Assembly (NCBI RefSeq): GCF_040822115.1
Contig: NZ_CP162004.1
Coordinates: forward strand, 3,395,001-3,459,000
From: Flavobacterium sp. WC2421
GTDB lineage: Bacteria > Bacteroidota > Bacteroidia > Flavobacteriales > Flavobacteriaceae
DNA length: 64,000 bases
Direction of reading: 5' to 3'
Shown here: positions 35,541 through 45,500 of the stretch, one piece after another
How positions within the stretch are numbered: the first letter of the stretch is position 1
Layout of the letters: each line of letters opens with the position of its first letter
Notes under the pieces: model-generated
Told to the model about the DNA's origin: nothing
Databases searched by the model: none
Seen by the model: only the letters and a program-made list of their open reading frames with translations
Program-made: the position numbers and the translations under genes

Positions 35541-36134
35541 ATGACCACCGAAGAAAAAATATTTAATGCAGCCCGAATCGTATTCCAAAAAAAGGGATTT
35601 GCTGGTTCTCGTATGCAAGAAATTGCAGACGAAGCCGGTATTAATAAAGCCATGCTACATTATTGTTTTAAAAACAAGCAGCTGCTTTTTGAAGCTGTAT
35701 TCATGAATGCATTTAGTCAATTGGCTCCACAAATCAATGCTATTTTTAATTCCGAGGAAACCGTTTTTGAAAAAATCACGCAGTTTACACACAGTTATAT
35801 TTCATTTGTACTACTCAACCCTTTTTTGCCTCCATTTATTATTCAGGAAATGAATAACAACCCTGAATTTGTAAAAACATTTCTTAAAAATAAAAATACA
35901 CCAAACCCTACGCTCCTGATATCCCAAATCAAAAAAGAAATAGCCGATGGAATCATTAAACCAGTTGATCCCCAACAACTAGTATTAGACATATTCGCTA
36001 TGACGGTTTTCCCATTTGCAGCACAAATGATGGTAAAAGGAATATTACATATCACTGATCAGGAGTTCAATGAAATGATGGAAAAAAGAAAAACCAGTAT
36101 AGCAGAACAAATAATAAATTCGATAAAAAAATGA
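35541..36134 (+). CDS. TetR/AcrR family transcriptional regulator
   Basis: A 197-residue regulator with an N-terminal TetR helix-turn-helix (about 10-55: [35 protein letters not shown]). The C-terminal helical ligand-binding domain belongs to the TetR_C_7/AefR-like kind. It is the first gene of an efflux operon and overlaps the tolC-like gene by 4 bp. A palindrome on its own promoter indicates autorepression and control of the whole ABC export operon. The inducing ligand is unknown. Confidence 0.88.
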   Translation: MTTEEKIFNAARIVFQKKGFAGSRMQEIADEAGINKAMLHYCFKNKQLLFEAVFMNAFSQLAPQINAIFNSEETVFEKITQFTHSYISFVLLNPFLPPFIIQEMNNNPEFVKTFLKNKNTPNPTLLISQIKKEIADGIIKPVDPQQLVLDIFAMTVFPFAAQMMVKGILHITDQEFNEMMEKRKTSIAEQIINSIKK

Positions 36135-37387
36135 GAAAACTCTTGCTAGTCCTACTATTTGCAATACCTCTATTTTCTGTTGCACAACAAACGTTGTCAC
36201 TAGAAGACTGTTACACTTTGTCCAATAAAAACTACCCATTAGCCAAACAAAATGAGTTGTTGCAACAAAAATCCAATTTAGATACTCAAGTGCTCAATAC
36301 AGGAAAACTTCCAAAAATGGATTTGAATGCACAAGCTACTTATCAATCTGCAGTAACACAATTACCCATTAAATTACCAAACGTTACTGTAAATCCTCCC
36401 AACAAAGACCAATACAAAGCGACCCTAGACATCAATCAATTATTGTATAATGGAGGTTTGATCGATGCCAACACCAAAATTAAAAAAGCACAAACCAAAA
36501 CCCAACAACAACAAGTTGAAGTAAATTTATACCAATTGAAAACTAGAATCAATCAATTGTATTTCTCTACCTTATTATTGCAAGAACGTGCTGCCTTATT
36601 GCTATCCAAAAACGAACAATTAGACTCGAAAATTAAGGAGATAAAAGTAGGAGTAAAGTTTGGTGCTATCCTTCCTGCATCCGAAAAAGTGTTAGAAGCA
36701 GAGAAACTAAAGATTAAACAGCAACTTGTTGAAATTCGCTTTGACAAAAGTAAAGCACTCGAAAGCCTATCGACACTCACTTATTCAACTATAGATGAAA
36801 AAGTGACTTTGCTAAAACCAAATTTAGTAAGCACTTTCGACACCCAAAATAATCGACCTGAATTAAAACTATTTGATTTACAAAACGAACAAATCAACCT
36901 TTCGAAAAATATACTTTTAAAAAACAATTTACCCAAAGTAAATGCTTTTGGACAAGCTGGTTATGGAAATCCAGGACTTAACATGCTTGACAATTCATTT
37001 CAACCTTTCTATGTTTTGGGAGTAAAAGCCAATTGGAATGTTTTTGATTGGAATAAAACCAAAACAGAGCAGCAAGCATTATCGATCTCCGAAGCCATTG
37101 TCACGACCGAAAAAGAAACTTTTGAACTCAACACCAATTTGCAATTGCAGGAAATGGTAAACGAAATCAAGAAAATAGAGGAAGTCATTACTACCGATGG
37201 GGAGATAATTGAGCTGAGGGAATATGTAGTCAAATCATCAGATGCTCAACTAAAAAACGGAGTCATCACAGCATCCGAATATGTAGTCGAACTAACCAAT
37301 TTATTTGAAGCCAAAACAAATGAAAAACTCCATCAAATTCAATTGGCTTTAGCCAAGGCAAATTACCAAGTTATAAAAGGATTATAA
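36131..37387 (+). CDS. TolC family outer-membrane efflux protein
   Basis: A 418-residue protein with signal peptide ([20 protein letters not shown]) and two OEP repeats of long alpha-helices, as in TolC. The ATG overlaps the tetR stop (ATGA). It would form the trimeric outer-membrane duct for the adaptor and ABC transporter encoded downstream. The last 29 bp of the gene recur, slightly altered, 55 bp downstream. Confidence 0.9.
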   Translation: MRKLLLVLLFAIPLFSVAQQTLSLEDCYTLSNKNYPLAKQNELLQQKSNLDTQVLNTGKLPKMDLNAQATYQSAVTQLPIKLPNVTVNPPNKDQYKATLDINQLLYNGGLIDANTKIKKAQTKTQQQQVEVNLYQLKTRINQLYFSTLLLQERAALLLSKNEQLDSKIKEIKVGVKFGAILPASEKVLEAEKLKIKQQLVEIRFDKSKALESLSTLTYSTIDEKVTLLKPNLVSTFDTQNNRPELKLFDLQNEQINLSKNILLKNNLPKVNAFGQAGYGNPGLNMLDNSFQPFYVLGVKANWNVFDWNKTKTEQQALSISEAIVTTEKETFELNTNLQLQEMVNEIKKIEEVITTDGEIIELREYVVKSSDAQLKNGVITASEYVVELTNLFEAKTNEKLHQIQLALAKANYQVIKGL

Positions 37388-37441
37388 CTTGAAAATGACT
37401 TTTCACTTCAATGCAAATTATCAAGTTATAAAAGGGTTAAA
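37358..37441 (+). repeat. Duplicated 3' end of the tolC-like gene
   Basis: GCAAATTACCAAGTTATAAA (from 37358) recurs as GCAAATTATCAAGTTATAAA (from 37413), the match continuing to 37441 with two further mismatches. The second copy is in another frame and non-coding. It looks like an old segmental duplication at the gene end. Confidence 0.7.
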
Positions 37442-37528
37442 ATATAATTATAAATGATGAATTATAAATTTTGAATTATCCGCTTTGCACATTCAATTCA
37501 TAATTACAATTCACAATCCAAAACTAAA
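37442..37528. repeat. 7-nt-periodic AT-rich stretch with inverted arms
   Basis: Units such as AATTATA, AATGATG, AATTATA, AATTTTG follow each other at 7-nt steps (37446-37478). They are partly complementary to ATTCAATTCATAATTACAAT (from 37491). It fills the gap between tolC-like and hlyD-like genes. Confidence 0.5.
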
Positions 37529-38407
37529 ATGAAAAAAATACTAACATTATTGATTTTCGGCTCTTTGTTCTCTTGCAATAACAGTGATGACAAAGCAGAT
37601 GGATACGGAAACTTTGAAGCTACCGAAACGACCATTTCAGCAGAAACCAATGGAAAATTAACCTTTCTAAATGTAGAAGAAGGAGCTGTCCTAGAACCAA
37701 ACATCCAGATAGGCCTTGTAGACACCATACAATTGTATTTGAACAAGCAACAACTAATTGCCTCTAGAAATACGATTGTTTCAAAATCTAAAAATGTTTT
37801 ATCGCAAGAGCAAGTTTTGCTAGAGCAATTAAAAACGACATTGATTGAGAAAAAAAGAATTGAAAACATGTATGCCGAAAATGCGGCCACAAAACGACAA
37901 GTAGACGAGATTGACGGGAAAGTAAATGTCTTAAAAGAGCAGATAAAAAGTGTAGGAACACAAAATGCACCTATCACAAATGAAGCCAAATCAATCGATG
38001 TTCAAATTGAAAAAATCGACGACCAAATCCTTAAAAGTAAAATTATCAACCCAATAAAAGGAACGGTACTGGCCAAATATGCGGAACCAAATGAAATAAC
38101 GTCATTTGGCAAACCTTTATACAAAATAGCCGATATATCCCAAATGACTTTGCGCGTTTATGTAAGTGAAACCCAATTACCAAAAATAAAAATTGGTCAA
38201 AAAGTGACCGTTAAAATTGATGCGGAATCAGCAATGAAAAATTACAGCGGAACCATTTCTTGGATATCAGCTTCGGCAGAATTTACCCCAAAAATCATCC
38301 AAACCAAAGAAGAACGCGTCAACTTAGTCTATGCTGTAAAAGTAACTGTAGTCAATGATGGTAGTCTTAAAATAGGAATGCCTGCCGAAATGTGGATCAC
38401 ACCATAA
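37529..38407 (+). CDS. HlyD/MFP family periplasmic adaptor
   Basis: A 292-residue lipoprotein (LIFGSLFSC, Cys about 16). It has a short biotinyl-lipoyl-like motif (AETNGKLTFLNVEEGAVLEPNIQIGLVD), a coiled-coil hairpin (about 75-165) and a beta-barrel domain (IADISQMTLRVYVSETQLPKIKIGQKVTVKID). This is the YbhG type of membrane fusion protein. It links the ABC-2 permeases to the TolC-like duct. It is the third gene in the TetR-controlled operon. Confidence 0.9.
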   Translation: MKKILTLLIFGSLFSCNNSDDKADGYGNFEATETTISAETNGKLTFLNVEEGAVLEPNIQIGLVDTIQLYLNKQQLIASRNTIVSKSKNVLSQEQVLLEQLKTTLIEKKRIENMYAENAATKRQVDEIDGKVNVLKEQIKSVGTQNAPITNEAKSIDVQIEKIDDQILKSKIINPIKGTVLAKYAEPNEITSFGKPLYKIADISQMTLRVYVSETQLPKIKIGQKVTVKIDAESAMKNYSGTISWISASAEFTPKIIQTKEERVNLVYAVKVTVVNDGSLKIGMPAEMWITP

Positions 38408-38465
38408 GTCCTAACAGTTTGTAGTAAAAATGTAAAAGCAATTTTCCAATTAAAACCTTTGTAAC

Positions 38466-39377
38466 GTGAGTATTTCAGTTCAAAATATTTCAAAATCCTA
38501 CCAAAAAACTGTTGCGGTGGACTCCATTACTTTTCAAGTGAAGACAGGGGAATTGTTTGGACTTATTGGACCTGATGGCGCCGGAAAAACAACCTTGTTT
38601 AGAATTCTCACTACACTCCTACTTGCCAATGAAGGCACTGCTACTGTAGCTGGTTTTGACGTTGTTAATGACTATAAATCCATAAGGAATGTGGTAGGAT
38701 ATATGCCTGGAAAATTCTCGTTGTACCAAGATTTGACTGTAGAAGAAAATCTTAACTTTTTTGCCACCATATTTGGTACTACAATTGAAGAAAACTACGA
38801 TATCATCAAAGAGATTTACGTACAGATTGCCCCATTTAAAAACAGACGCGCTGGAAAACTTTCGGGCGGAATGAAACAAAAATTGGCTTTATGTTGCGCA
38901 TTAATTCATAAACCCAAAGTATTATTTCTCGACGAACCTACCACTGGTGTAGACCCCGTTTCTAGAAAAGAGTTTTGGGAAATGTTGAAACGATTACAAC
39001 AAAAAGGTATCACCATTCTTGTTTCTACACCCTACATGGACGAAGCGGCTTTGTGCGATAGAATTGCATTGATCCAAAAAGGAAGTATCTTAAAAATTGA
39101 CAGTCCACAAAACATTATTGACAACTATGAAAAAACAATATATGCTGTTCAGGCAAAAAACACCTACCAACTTATCGAAGATCTAAAAAATTATTCAACT
39201 CAATACAGTGTTTTTGTCTTTGGGGAATACATTCATTACATTGATAAAAACGAATTTTTCGATACGCAGGAATTAGAAAAATATTTGCATAATAATCATC
39301 ATCAAGACATTGTAATAAAAATTTCAAAAACTACAATCGAAGATGTATTTATGGATTTAACCAACCTAAATCAATAA
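38466..39377 (+). CDS. ABC transporter ATP-binding protein (first of pair)
   Basis: A 303-residue ATPase starting at GTG 38466. Walker A is GPDGAGKT (35-42), the signature LSGGM (132-136), and Walker B VLFLDEP (152-158). The switch region reads STPYMDEA, so Pro189 stands where the H-loop His is expected. A C-terminal extension (about 215-303) is typical of drug-type ABC-2 ATPases. With the next gene it corresponds to the two halves of YbhF. In the heterodimer its defective H-loop and the partner's defective signature fall in the same composite site. Confidence 0.9.
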   Translation: MSISVQNISKSYQKTVAVDSITFQVKTGELFGLIGPDGAGKTTLFRILTTLLLANEGTATVAGFDVVNDYKSIRNVVGYMPGKFSLYQDLTVEENLNFFATIFGTTIEENYDIIKEIYVQIAPFKNRRAGKLSGGMKQKLALCCALIHKPKVLFLDEPTTGVDPVSRKEFWEMLKRLQQKGITILVSTPYMDEAALCDRIALIQKGSILKIDSPQNIIDNYEKTIYAVQAKNTYQLIEDLKNYSTQYSVFVFGEYIHYIDKNEFFDTQELEKYLHNNHHQDIVIKISKTTIEDVFMDLTNLNQ

Positions 39378-39380
39378 GTT

Positions 39381-40115
39381 TTGAGCCAAGAAAAAATCAT
39401 ATCTGTAAAAAACCTCAGCAAAAAATTTGGTGCTTTCACCGCAGTGAACGCTATTACTTTTGAAGTGAATAAAGGAGAAATTTTTGGTTTTCTAGGAGCA
39501 AACGGTGCGGGTAAAACCACTGCCATGAAAATGCTTATAGGAATTTCAAAACCCAGCTCAGGAGAAGCAATCGTAGCTGGTTATGATGTCAAAACCAATT
39601 CAGAAATGGTGAAGAAAAGTATTGGTTATATGAGTCAAAAATTTTCAATGTATGATGATTTAACCATAAAGGAAAACATCACTTTTTTTGGTGGAATCTA
39701 TGGATTGAACAAAACGCAAATCAAAGAAAAAACAAATCAATTGATTCAAGAATTACAACTTGAAGCCGTTGCTGATAAACTGGTTGGTTCGCTGCCATTG
39801 GGCTGGAAACAAAAACTGGCTTTTTCAGTCGCTTTATTGCACGAACCTAAAATTGTATTTCTAGACGAGCCTACAGGCGGTGTGGATCCCATTACTAGAA
39901 GGCAATTCTGGGAAATGATTTACGCAGAAGCACACAAAGGAACTACCCTATTTGTAACTACACATTATATGGATGAAGCCGAATATTGCGACCGAGTTTC
40001 TATCATGGTGGAAGGTAGAATCGAAGCGCTGGATACCCCGAAAAATTTGAAAAAACAGTATAATGTGGATTCTATGAATGAAGTATTTTTAAAATTAGCG
40101 CGGAATATTGAATAA
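39381..40115 (+). CDS. ABC transporter ATP-binding protein (second of pair)
   Basis: A 244-residue ATPase starting at TTG 39381, 3 bp after the first ATPase. Walker A is GANGAGKT (39-46), Walker B IVFLDEP (158-164) and the H-loop His195 is present (THYMDEA). The signature motif is degenerate: LPLGW (138-142) replaces LSGGQ. It is co-transcribed with two ABC-2 permease genes and likely forms an asymmetric heterodimer with the preceding protein. Confidence 0.9.
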   Translation: MSQEKIISVKNLSKKFGAFTAVNAITFEVNKGEIFGFLGANGAGKTTAMKMLIGISKPSSGEAIVAGYDVKTNSEMVKKSIGYMSQKFSMYDDLTIKENITFFGGIYGLNKTQIKEKTNQLIQELQLEAVADKLVGSLPLGWKQKLAFSVALLHEPKIVFLDEPTGGVDPITRRQFWEMIYAEAHKGTTLFVTTHYMDEAEYCDRVSIMVEGRIEALDTPKNLKKQYNVDSMNEVFLKLARNIE

Positions 40116-40160
40116 GAACAAAGAGTAAAGAGTAAAGAGAAGTAGAAAGTAAAACAAAAA
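40116..40160 (+). repeat. 7-nt-periodic purine-rich stretch
   Basis: AGAACAA AGAGTAA AGAGTAA AGAGAAG TAGAAAG follow at 7-nt steps between the second ATPase gene and the first permease gene. The last unit runs into the permease's purine-rich ribosome-binding region. Confidence 0.5.
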
Positions 40161-40162
40161 AA

Positions 40163-41269
40163 ATGAAACGATTTATCGGTTTTGTAACCAAAGAATTCTA
40201 CCATATTTTTAGAGATAAACGCTCCATGTTTATCCTTTTTGGGATGCCTATTGCCCAAATTATGCTGTTTGGCTTTGCTATTACTAACGAAATCAATAAT
40301 GTCAATATTGCTATTCTGGATCAATCAAAAGATACCGAAACTCAAAAAATAATCAATAAAATCAGTGCTTCTCCCTACTTTCATATCGAACAAGAAATTA
40401 GTAGTGAAACTCAGATTGAATCCATCTTTAAAAAAGGAAAAGTAAAAGCCGTTTTGGTTTTTCAAAACCATTTTATTAAAGATTTACAAACCAAAAAATT
40501 AGCAAAAGTACAAGTCATAACGGATGCCACTGATCCCAATATTGCCAATACAATTACCAATTATATCAATGCCATTTTGCAAAATTACCTGCAAGAAATC
40601 AATAAAATAAACCAACCTGCTTATCAAATACAAACCCAAACTCAACTGTACTACAATCCAGAACTCAAGAGCGTTTTCACCTTTGTTCCTGGGGTAATGA
40701 CGGTGATATTAATGCTGGTTTCGGCAATGATGACCTCCATTTCAATCACTCGCGAAAAAGAATTAGGCACAATGGAGGTACTCCTTGTCTCGCCACTAAA
40801 TCCTTTACAAGTCATACTTGGCAAAGTATTTCCTTATATTTTCCTGTCTATTGTAAACGCAATTGTAATATTGACCTTAGGTATTTTCGTATTTGGAATG
40901 CCACTCCAAGGCAGCTTATTTCTATTGGCACTAGAGAGTATTTTATTCATTATCACCGCACTTTCATTAGGAATATTAATTTCAACCATTTCTGCTTCAC
41001 AACAAACTGCCATGATGCTTTCATTGATGGGATTAATGTTGCCTGTAATTATATTATCTGGATTTATATTTCCTATTTCCAGTATGCCTCTGCCCTTACA
41101 AATCATCAGTAACATTATACCTGCAAAGTGGTTTATCATTATTATAAAAGCAATAATGCTCAAAGGCGCTTCTATTGCTATCGTCTGGAAAGAAACACTG
41201 ATTTTAATAGTAATGACCGTATTTTTCATTGCATTAAGCATTAAAAAATATAAAATAAGATTAGAATAA
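40163..41269 (+). CDS. ABC-2 type permease (first of pair)
   Basis: A 368-residue permease with the ABC-2 layout. An N-terminal helix (SMFILFGMPIAQIMLFGFAITNE) is followed by a large periplasmic domain (about 45-165), then five helices with the coupling segment SITREKELGTMEVLLVSPLNPLQVILGK. It corresponds to YbhS/YbhR. It would form a heterodimeric pore with the next permease and export an unknown substrate, probably a drug or lipid-like compound. Confidence 0.9.
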   Translation: MKRFIGFVTKEFYHIFRDKRSMFILFGMPIAQIMLFGFAITNEINNVNIAILDQSKDTETQKIINKISASPYFHIEQEISSETQIESIFKKGKVKAVLVFQNHFIKDLQTKKLAKVQVITDATDPNIANTITNYINAILQNYLQEINKINQPAYQIQTQTQLYYNPELKSVFTFVPGVMTVILMLVSAMMTSISITREKELGTMEVLLVSPLNPLQVILGKVFPYIFLSIVNAIVILTLGIFVFGMPLQGSLFLLALESILFIITALSLGILISTISASQQTAMMLSLMGLMLPVIILSGFIFPISSMPLPLQIISNIIPAKWFIIIIKAIMLKGASIAIVWKETLILIVMTVFFIALSIKKYKIRLE

Positions 41270-41270
41270 G

Positions 41271-41361
41271 TTTTAGGAGCTATTTCCTGTTTTACGCTTC
41301 AATCTTTTCTCTCTTAAAAAAACGAGAGAAAAGGATTTCCACTTCAACCAGGGCTAAAAAA
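41271..41361 (+). repeat. Intergenic palindromic element, copy 2
   Basis: TTTTAGGAGCTATTTCCTG … TTCAATCTT, inner stem TTCTCTC / GAGAGAA, then AAGGATTTCCACTTCAACCA and GGGCTA. The frame matches copy 1 (13759) while the inner stem differs. It sits inside an operon, between two permease genes, so it must be transcribed. Confidence 0.82.
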
Positions 41362-41367
41362 TAAAAA

Positions 41368-42492
41368 ATGAGAACAATATTATTCATCATACAAAAGGAG
41401 TTCCGACAAATCTTTAGAAATAAAGCCATGTTGCCTATTATATTTATTTTGCCATTTATACAATTATTAATTTTATCCAATGCAGCAAGTTTTGAAGTAA
41501 AAAACATTAAATTTTCCTATGTTGACAGTGACCATACGGCTGCTTCAAGGGAATTGATTAGTAAATTTCAATCTTCTGATTATTTCAATATTATTGATGA
41601 CTTTCCTTCAAAAAAAGAGGCCAATCTTCAAATGCAAAAGGGTAAAGTTGATGTCATCTTAGAAATTCCAAATCATTTTGAACGCAATTTAATAACCGAC
41701 AAAATATCGACACTTTCAGTTAGCATCAATGCCATAGATGGAGCTGCGGCCGGCGTAGAAAATGTTTATATCTCTCAAATTATAGCCAGTTACAATCAAA
41801 AAATACAAAGCCAATTGTATCAATACAATGAGGGATCCTACATACAGCCTCAAAATATTATTACAATTCCCTCTTTCTGGTTTAATAATACTTTAAACTA
41901 CAAGACTCTTATGGTTCCGGGGATTTTAGTTTTATTAGTGACGATGCTTACACTTTTCCTATCCGCCATGAATATTGTTCGTGAAAAAGAAATAGGAACC
42001 TTGGAACAAATCAACGTGACGCCTATTAAAAAACACCAATTCATTATAGGAAAACTGTTTCCATTTTGGGTTTTAGGATTACTTATTTTAACGGTAGGCT
42101 TGACCATAGCAAGATTAGTATTTCACATTCCTATAATAGGGAATATTGGCTTAATCTACCTATTTACTTCGGTCTATTTATTAGTTATTCTTGGTATTGG
42201 TTTGTTTATTTCTAATTATACCGAAACCCAACAACAAGCCATGTTCATCGCTTGGTTTTTTACGGTTATTTTTATTTTGATGAGCGGATTATTCACTCCA
42301 ATTGAAAGCATGCCCAACTGGGCACAGCAAATCACCCTATTCAACCCAATACGCTACTTTGTGGAGATTATTAGAATGGTAATGCTCAAAGGAGCTACTT
42401 TTAGCGAAATTTCCACTCCTTTTTTTATAATTGCTTTTTATGCTTTTGTTATTAACGGATTTGCAGTTTGGAGCTATAAAAAAACAAACTAG
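41368..42492 (+). CDS. ABC-2 type permease (second of pair)
   Basis: A 374-residue homologue of the preceding permease with the same topology. It has an N-terminal helix (AMLPIIFILPFIQLLILSNAASF), a periplasmic domain (about 45-170) and the coupling motif NIVREKEIGTLEQINVTPIKKHQFIIGK before five helices. It is the last gene of the TetR-controlled TolC-HlyD-ABC operon and converges on the giant kinase gene, with only 38 bp between them. Confidence 0.9.
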   Translation: MRTILFIIQKEFRQIFRNKAMLPIIFILPFIQLLILSNAASFEVKNIKFSYVDSDHTAASRELISKFQSSDYFNIIDDFPSKKEANLQMQKGKVDVILEIPNHFERNLITDKISTLSVSINAIDGAAAGVENVYISQIIASYNQKIQSQLYQYNEGSYIQPQNIITIPSFWFNNTLNYKTLMVPGILVLLVTMLTLFLSAMNIVREKEIGTLEQINVTPIKKHQFIIGKLFPFWVLGLLILTVGLTIARLVFHIPIIGNIGLIYLFTSVYLLVILGIGLFISNYTETQQQAMFIAWFFTVIFILMSGLFTPIESMPNWAQQITLFNPIRYFVEIIRMVMLKGATFSEISTPFFIIAFYAFVINGFAVWSYKKTN

Positions 42493-42529
42493 AAATCACA
42501 ATTGACTTAATAGTAATTGCGAATTAATC

Positions 42530-45500
42530 CTATTTATTTAACCATTTTAAAAGCATGCTTTCTAAATCAGAAATAATGATCGGTTTTGGGAGATAATCAT
42601 CCATTCCTGATTCAAAACATTTTTCTTTTTCTCCGGTCAAAATACCTGCAGTAACAGCAATTATTGGTGTTTTTGATGTATCCCCTTCCAATTTTCTAAT
42701 TTCATAAGCGGCTTCATATCCATTCTTATTTGGCATTTGAATATCCATTAATATAACATCCGGTTTCTCCTTCACATACATTTCAACTCCCTCATTCCCA
42801 TCCTTAGCTTCAAAAATAATACAATTTGTAATTAATCTTTTTACCAATGTTTTCGCCAAAAGCATATTGATTTTATTATCCTCAACAATTAGCACTCTCT
42901 TATTATTCAAAATTTCTGAAGGTATACTTTCCGTCTCAATTGAAGATTTTCCAAAATCTAATACGTTAACTATTGTAGGAGTGATTTTTTTAAATTTAAC
43001 ATCAAAGTAAAAATTACTTCCTTCCCCATATTCACTTTGCAAATGTAATTTACTGTCCATTAGAGCTAATAAATTATTGGAAATAGCTAGCCCCAAACCT
43101 GTTCCTCCAAATTTCCTACTCGTTGAATTGTCTTCTTGTACAAAGGAGTTAAATATTTTTTCATTGTTATTTAACTTTATACCAATTCCAGTATCTTTTA
43201 CAGAAAAATTTAAACCTAAATAATCATCTTTAAATGTACCTGTCTCACTTATATCTAATCTAATTTCTCCAAAATCAGTAAACTTCAAAGCGTTACTCAA
43301 TAAATTTACCAATATTTGTTTTAATCTTATTGAGTCGGCTAAAACATATTCAGGAACGTTATTATCCATTGTAAAAGTCAATTTAAGACCTTTTTGAACA
43401 GCTTGATATTTAAACAAATCAACAACTTGTTTAATTAATTCAAAAAGGTTTACTTCTTCAATACTTAATTCTAACTTTCCCGATTCAATTTTAGAAAAAT
43501 CCAAAACATCATTTACTATGTGCATCAATGTTGTAGCTGATTCACTAACAGTACCCATATATTCTAATTGATTTTTTTCCAGATTTGTTTTCATTAACAA
43601 ATGAGTAAAACCTATTATTCCATTTAATGGGGTTCTAATTTCATGACTCATGTTGGCAAGAAAATCCGTCTTTGCTCTATTAGCAGTTTCAGCTTGTTCT
43701 TTGGCTTTTACTAATTCTAGTTCCATCACCTTTTGTTCTGTGACATCGATAAAACTAATTACTACTTCAAATATTTCTCCATTAGCATCAATCTCTGGAA
43801 ACCCATTAACTAAAAGCCAAATAACATCCTTGGTTTTAGGATTATTTATTCCAATTCTGAAATTCTTAAGTGATTTTTTATTGGAAATAATTTGGTTTAT
43901 AGGGTATTCTTCAATTGCCATTATTGATTTATCTTCTCTAAAAAACACCCAAGCGGTATCCGCATCTGTTTTCCCGATCATTTTCCCATCATTTAACCCT
44001 AATAACTCTGCTGCTTTTTGATTGTTGACTATTATAGAGGTGTCAGGAGCATGAACTACAATTCCTGCATCAAGATTATTCATTAAACCACGGTACCTTT
44101 CCTCGCTTTTTAAATGTGCGTAATCCGATTGTTTTGCATTTGTAATATCTCTAGACAAACATATATAATGTATTTCATCATCTTCTCCCTCTTGCATAGG
44201 AGCTATTGACAGTTCAAACCAATGAATGCGGTTTTCTAACTGTAAAGAATATTGTCGACCAGTAGAAAAGCCTTTTTCTGCAGCTTCTAAAATTGCTTCT
44301 TGGCATATATTTGAAACATCAGAAGGTAATACATCTGAAAACCTTTTGTTCAAAAACAAGTCTGGAGGCAAAGCCAACAAATCATTGCGGCGAGAATGAT
44401 AGTTATAAATTAGGCCATTAATATCTACTTCAAACAATAAATCAGGTATAGCTTCTAAAATTGCTTCCAATTTTTTATGCATTTTTTTAAACTCATCTTC
44501 TGATGCCTTACGCCTGCTTATATCTCTTACTATTGCCACAATACGTTTATCAACTAGCATTTTTGCCGAAATTTCAACAGGAATTAATGATCTATCTTTA
44601 TGAATCATATGGCGCTCTAGAGATGTTTGGTCACCACTAAATAGTTCATTGTACATAATAGGCCTGCTCGCAAGCTCATCAATTGTATATAGATCCGTTA
44701 GATTTTTTGTGCAAAGCTCTTCTTTTGTATATCCAAGCATATCGCAAGCACTTTTATTTACTTCGAGTAAATTACCTGAAAGATCATTAATAAAAATAGC
44801 ATCAGATGCTTGTTCTACTAGACTACTGTATTTTTCTTCACTATTAAAAAGCTGTTGTTTTATATTTTGTAATTCTGTGATTTCAGTCATACTTCCAATA
44901 TAACGTACGGCCTTTCCTGATTCATCTCTGATTATAACAGCACGGTCAAAAAAGTAGCCATAATTTCCATCTTTTTTTAGAAAACGAAACTCATCTGACC
45001 AAGTATTCACATCACTTAAGTATACTTTTTCAAGTTTATCAATAACTCTTTCTCTATCATCGGGATGAAGTTTAGATCTCCAAATTTCTTTATTATCAGT
45101 ATTACTTAATTGGTCATTATTACCAAAATTAAAGAGTTCAACAAATGCTTTATTATTCCAATTTTCCCCTGTCACTAGATCAACTTCGGATATCGCATCA
45201 TTTGTTGCAACCGAAATTCTCTCAAATCGTTCATTGGCTATTTTTATTTCATTTTGAGCTTTTTTAATTTCACTTAGATTCAATCCCATTCCTAAAACGC
45301 ATCTTTTTCCTTCGTACTCTACAGGAAGAGAGTTGATATAATAGGGAACTCTCTTATTGCTTTTAGTATAAAACTCAATTTCAATACCTGGTAATTTATT
45401 TTCTCCTACACAATTATCTTTGGCAAAAACATCTTCTATCCTTTTTTTAACTTTTTCTTTTTCTACTTCATCAAAAAAAGCTAAAGGCCCCATCTGATCA

